In this document: positions 62,163 to 64,000 of the stretch, one piece after another
Numbering within the stretch: the first letter of the stretch is position 1
How the letters are laid out: each line of letters opens with the position of its first letter
Source of the DNA: Anaerolineae bacterium
GTDB lineage: Bacteria; Chloroflexota; Anaerolineae; Aggregatilineales; Phototrophicaceae
NCBI GenBank assembly: GCA_023382675.1
Contig: JAHDWN010000015.1
Location: 84,766-148,765, forward strand
Length of the DNA: 64,000 nt
Direction of reading: 5' to 3'
Program-made: the position numbers and the translations under genes
Notes under the pieces: model-generated
Database searches by the model: none
Told to the model about the DNA's origin: nothing
What the model saw: the letters and a program-made list of their open reading frames with translations, nothing else

Positions 62163-63160
62163 GGGGCACGTCAAGAACCTCGATTGCGTTCTGGATCGGT
62201 TTCGTGATCCTGACGCTCGTGCTGCCTCAATTCCTCAGAACTGGCTATCTGATCAACGCGCTGATTGTGACGGTGACGTGGATCATTTTCGCGCTCAGTT
62301 TTGATCTGAGCGCGGGACACGTAGGGACAGTCTCGTTGGGGCATCCGGTCTTCTTCGGCCTGGGCGCATACGTGACTGCGCTTGCTGCGCCCGCCCTTGG
62401 CCTGGATTATGTAGGCAGCGTCTTGCTGTCGATGCTCGCGATGGGCGTGTTGGCGTACGTCTCCGGTATCGCCTTCTTTCGCATTGCGGAAGTCACCTTC
62501 GCCATCGGCACACTCGGCGCGCTCATCATCGCCCAGCTTCTTGCGAATAATGCTTTCGAAATCACCGGCGGCCCCATGTGCACGCAGGGGGTCTCGCGTC
62601 CGGTCATCAATCTTTTCGGGCTGACGTCTATCTCCGTGACCGAGCCGATTGAATACTATTACCTGCTGTTGCCGCTGCTTTTCCTGACCATCCTCGTTTA
62701 CCGGCGGCTGGCACATTCGCGCATCGGGCGTGCCTTCGCAGCGGTTCGCCAGGACGAGGTGCGCGCGCTGGCGATGGGCATCAACCCCATGCGTTACAAG
62801 CTGCTGGCGTTCGCCGCCGGCGGCGCTTTGATCGGCGCGCTCGGCAGCTTCCAGGCGCAGTACATCACGCTGGTCTGCCCTTCGGAACTGGCGCTCAGTT
62901 ACACGCTGAATCTGCTCATCATCGTTTTCGTCGGTGGTTCGGGCAGTTTCCGCGGCGTGCTCCTCGGCGCGATCATCTTCACCGTCCTGCCGCGTATCCT
63001 GGAAACGGTCGGCAACGTCCCGCCCGCCTACCAGCAGTTGATCTACGGCGTCATCCTGCTGCTCGTCATCCGCTTCTTGCCCGACGGGTTGGACAGTGTG
63101 ATCGAGCGTGTGCTCGCGCGCCGCCGTGGTGTCAGCCGGGAGGTGAGCGATGCCGCGTAA
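62159..63160 (+). CDS. livM: Branched-chain amino acid-type ABC permease LivM
   Basis: A 333-residue membrane permease with about nine or ten helices and the LivM blocks LSAGHVGTVSLGHPVFFGLGAYV, RIGRAFAAVRQDEVRALAMGINPMRYK and GGSGSFRGVLLGA. The final cytoplasmic residues (ERVLARRRGVSREVSDAA) are basic. It starts inside the livH stop and ends 11 bases within livG. Confidence 0.95.
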   Translation: MRGTSRTSIAFWIGFVILTLVLPQFLRTGYLINALIVTVTWIIFALSFDLSAGHVGTVSLGHPVFFGLGAYVTALAAPALGLDYVGSVLLSMLAMGVLAYVSGIAFFRIAEVTFAIGTLGALIIAQLLANNAFEITGGPMCTQGVSRPVINLFGLTSISVTEPIEYYYLLLPLLFLTILVYRRLAHSRIGRAFAAVRQDEVRALAMGINPMRYKLLAFAAGGALIGALGSFQAQYITLVCPSELALSYTLNLLIIVFVGGSGSFRGVLLGAIIFTVLPRILETVGNVPPAYQQLIYGVILLLVIRFLPDGLDSVIERVLARRRGVSREVSDAA

Positions 63161-63923
63161 TGGCGCTCAACCGCTGCTGGAAGTCTCACAGCTTACCAAG
63201 CATTTCCTGGGCGTGACCGCGCTGCTCGATGTCAGCTTTGACATCTATCCCGGCGAACTCCTCAGCTTGATCGGCCCGAATGGCTCCGGCAAGACGACAC
63301 TGTTCAACTGTGTCAGCGGATTCTTGAAACTGGATAGAGGCCAGGTACGCTTCAAAGGCGAAGACATCAGCAACGTGCGCCCGGACAAAATCGCGCTCAA
63401 GGGGATCCGGCGCACGTTTCAGGATGTTCGCACCTTCCAGGAAATGACGGTGCTGGAGAATTTGATGACCGCGCTGCAGCAGCACCAGGAAGAGAATATG
63501 ATCGAACGCGTGCTCGGCACGCAGCGCATTCAACAATTCGAACATGCCGCCAGAGAGCGGGCGCTCGAACTGCTGGACATGGTCGATCTGCGTCCCTGGC
63601 AGCACATGCAAGCGCGCCACCTTGCCTATGGGCAGCGCAAATTGCTCGAATTCGTGACCGCCTTGATGCCCGATCCCGACCTGATCATGCTGGATGAACC
63701 GGCAGCGGGCGTGAGCGGCGAGATGGTGGATCGAATGAAACAACACATCCGCGCCCTCAATGCGCAGGGGAAAACGATCCTCGTCGTCGAGCACAATATG
63801 CGAGTAGTCATGGATATTTCTGAACGGATCGTGGTGCTGGATTACGGCCGAAAAATCGCGGAAGGCACGCCGTCGGAGATTCAGACAAACGAACTGGTGC
63901 GGGAGGCGTATTTTGGGCACTAA
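63150..63923 (+). CDS. livG: ABC transporter ATP-binding protein LivG
   Basis: A 257-residue ATPase. Walker A is GPNGSGKTTL (residues about 39-48), with Q-loop residues in IRRTFQDVRTFQEMTVLENL, a LivG-type signature LAYGQRKLLEF in place of LSGGQ, Walker B LIMLDEPAAG and the switch region VEHNMRVVM. It powers the Liv transporter together with LivF. The start overlaps livM by 11 bases. Confidence 0.95.
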   Translation: MPRNGAQPLLEVSQLTKHFLGVTALLDVSFDIYPGELLSLIGPNGSGKTTLFNCVSGFLKLDRGQVRFKGEDISNVRPDKIALKGIRRTFQDVRTFQEMTVLENLMTALQQHQEENMIERVLGTQRIQQFEHAARERALELLDMVDLRPWQHMQARHLAYGQRKLLEFVTALMPDPDLIMLDEPAAGVSGEMVDRMKQHIRALNAQGKTILVVEHNMRVVMDISERIVVLDYGRKIAEGTPSEIQTNELVREAYFGH

Positions 63924-64000
63924 CGGCGCCTACCTGGAACTCGAAGATGTGACGGCGGGTTACGGCGAAATCGAAGTGCTCAAGCACGTTTCGCTGACCG
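63913..64000 (+). CDS. livF: ABC transporter ATP-binding protein LivF, N-terminal end (partial)
   Basis: A TTG at 63913, with GGGAGG six bases upstream, opens a frame that runs off the window. The visible residues (GTNGAYLELEDVTAGYGEIE, then VLKHVSLT) match the N-terminus of LivF-type ATPases. It overlaps the livG stop by 11 bases. The Walker A motif lies beyond the window end. Confidence 0.88.
   Translation, partial: MGTNGAYLELEDVTAGYGEIEVLKHVSLT

Noticed and set aside
1..64000. CRISPR arrays, tRNA or rRNA genes, insertion sequences, prophage
   Set aside because: No regularly spaced repeats, tRNA cloverleaf sequences, transposase or phage structural motifs were noticed anywhere in the window.

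Overview
The window reads as chromosomal DNA of a GC-rich bacterium, most likely a member of the Chloroflexota (Anaerolineae or a related class). This is inferred from gene content: a MalT-like LuxR ATPase regulator, secreted SH3-like and thrombospondin-type proteins, a pyrophosphate-type phosphofructokinase, class I FBP aldolase, UxaE-type uronate metabolism, and a great excess of soluble PAS/GAF histidine kinases. No rRNA, tRNA, insertion sequence, prophage or CRISPR array was recognised.

Layout. 1-2053: end of a sugar ABC permease and an MGH1/GH63-like glycosidase. 2111-9766 (minus strand): secreted proteins, including an M4 metallopeptidase with calcium-binding repeats and proteins ending in a Cys-bracketed SH3-like module. 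They sit upstream of a MalT-like regulator (9854-12592), and two of the small neighbours carry the same promoter-proximal element. 12772-15273: a membrane spermidine-synthase-like protein. 15444-21324: a glycolytic block with class I aldolase (minus strand), PPi-type PFK, a tandem PFK strikingly like animal PFK-1, and a dihydroorotate-dehydrogenase-like protein. 21644-28896 and 34833-37588: small stress and membrane genes (DUF1328, lipid kinase plus phosphatase, SDR, CorA-like, YtxH, DUF2383, CsbD, DUF2188, YugP-type peptidase, TMEM198-like, YihY, Dps, DoxX). 29076-34821: a four-gene two-component cluster. 37715-42162: uxaE-uxaC, a truncated Gfo/Idh/MocA remnant, and a phosphonoacetaldehyde hydrolase gene broken by one in-frame TGA. 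42275-58528: a second signalling region with three large PAS kinases, each next to a tiny helix-turn-helix ORF, and a PknK-like Ser/Thr kinase flanked by two paralogous STAS-like proteins. 58997-64000: an IclR regulator and a livKHMG(F) branched-chain amino acid-type ABC operon with a plausible IclR operator.

How it fits together. The two ends encode solute uptake (sugar and Liv-type systems) under local regulators. The middle is dominated by environmental sensing and stress protection. The most unusual signals are the mini-HTH ORFs beside the kinases (two preceded by an identical hairpin at the same distance), the shared element near the MalT-like regulator, a bipartite element shared by the DUF1328 and dps upstream regions, the eukaryote-like PFK, and the single-codon lesion in the phosphonatase gene. 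Family assignments are from motif recognition only; no database search was run.
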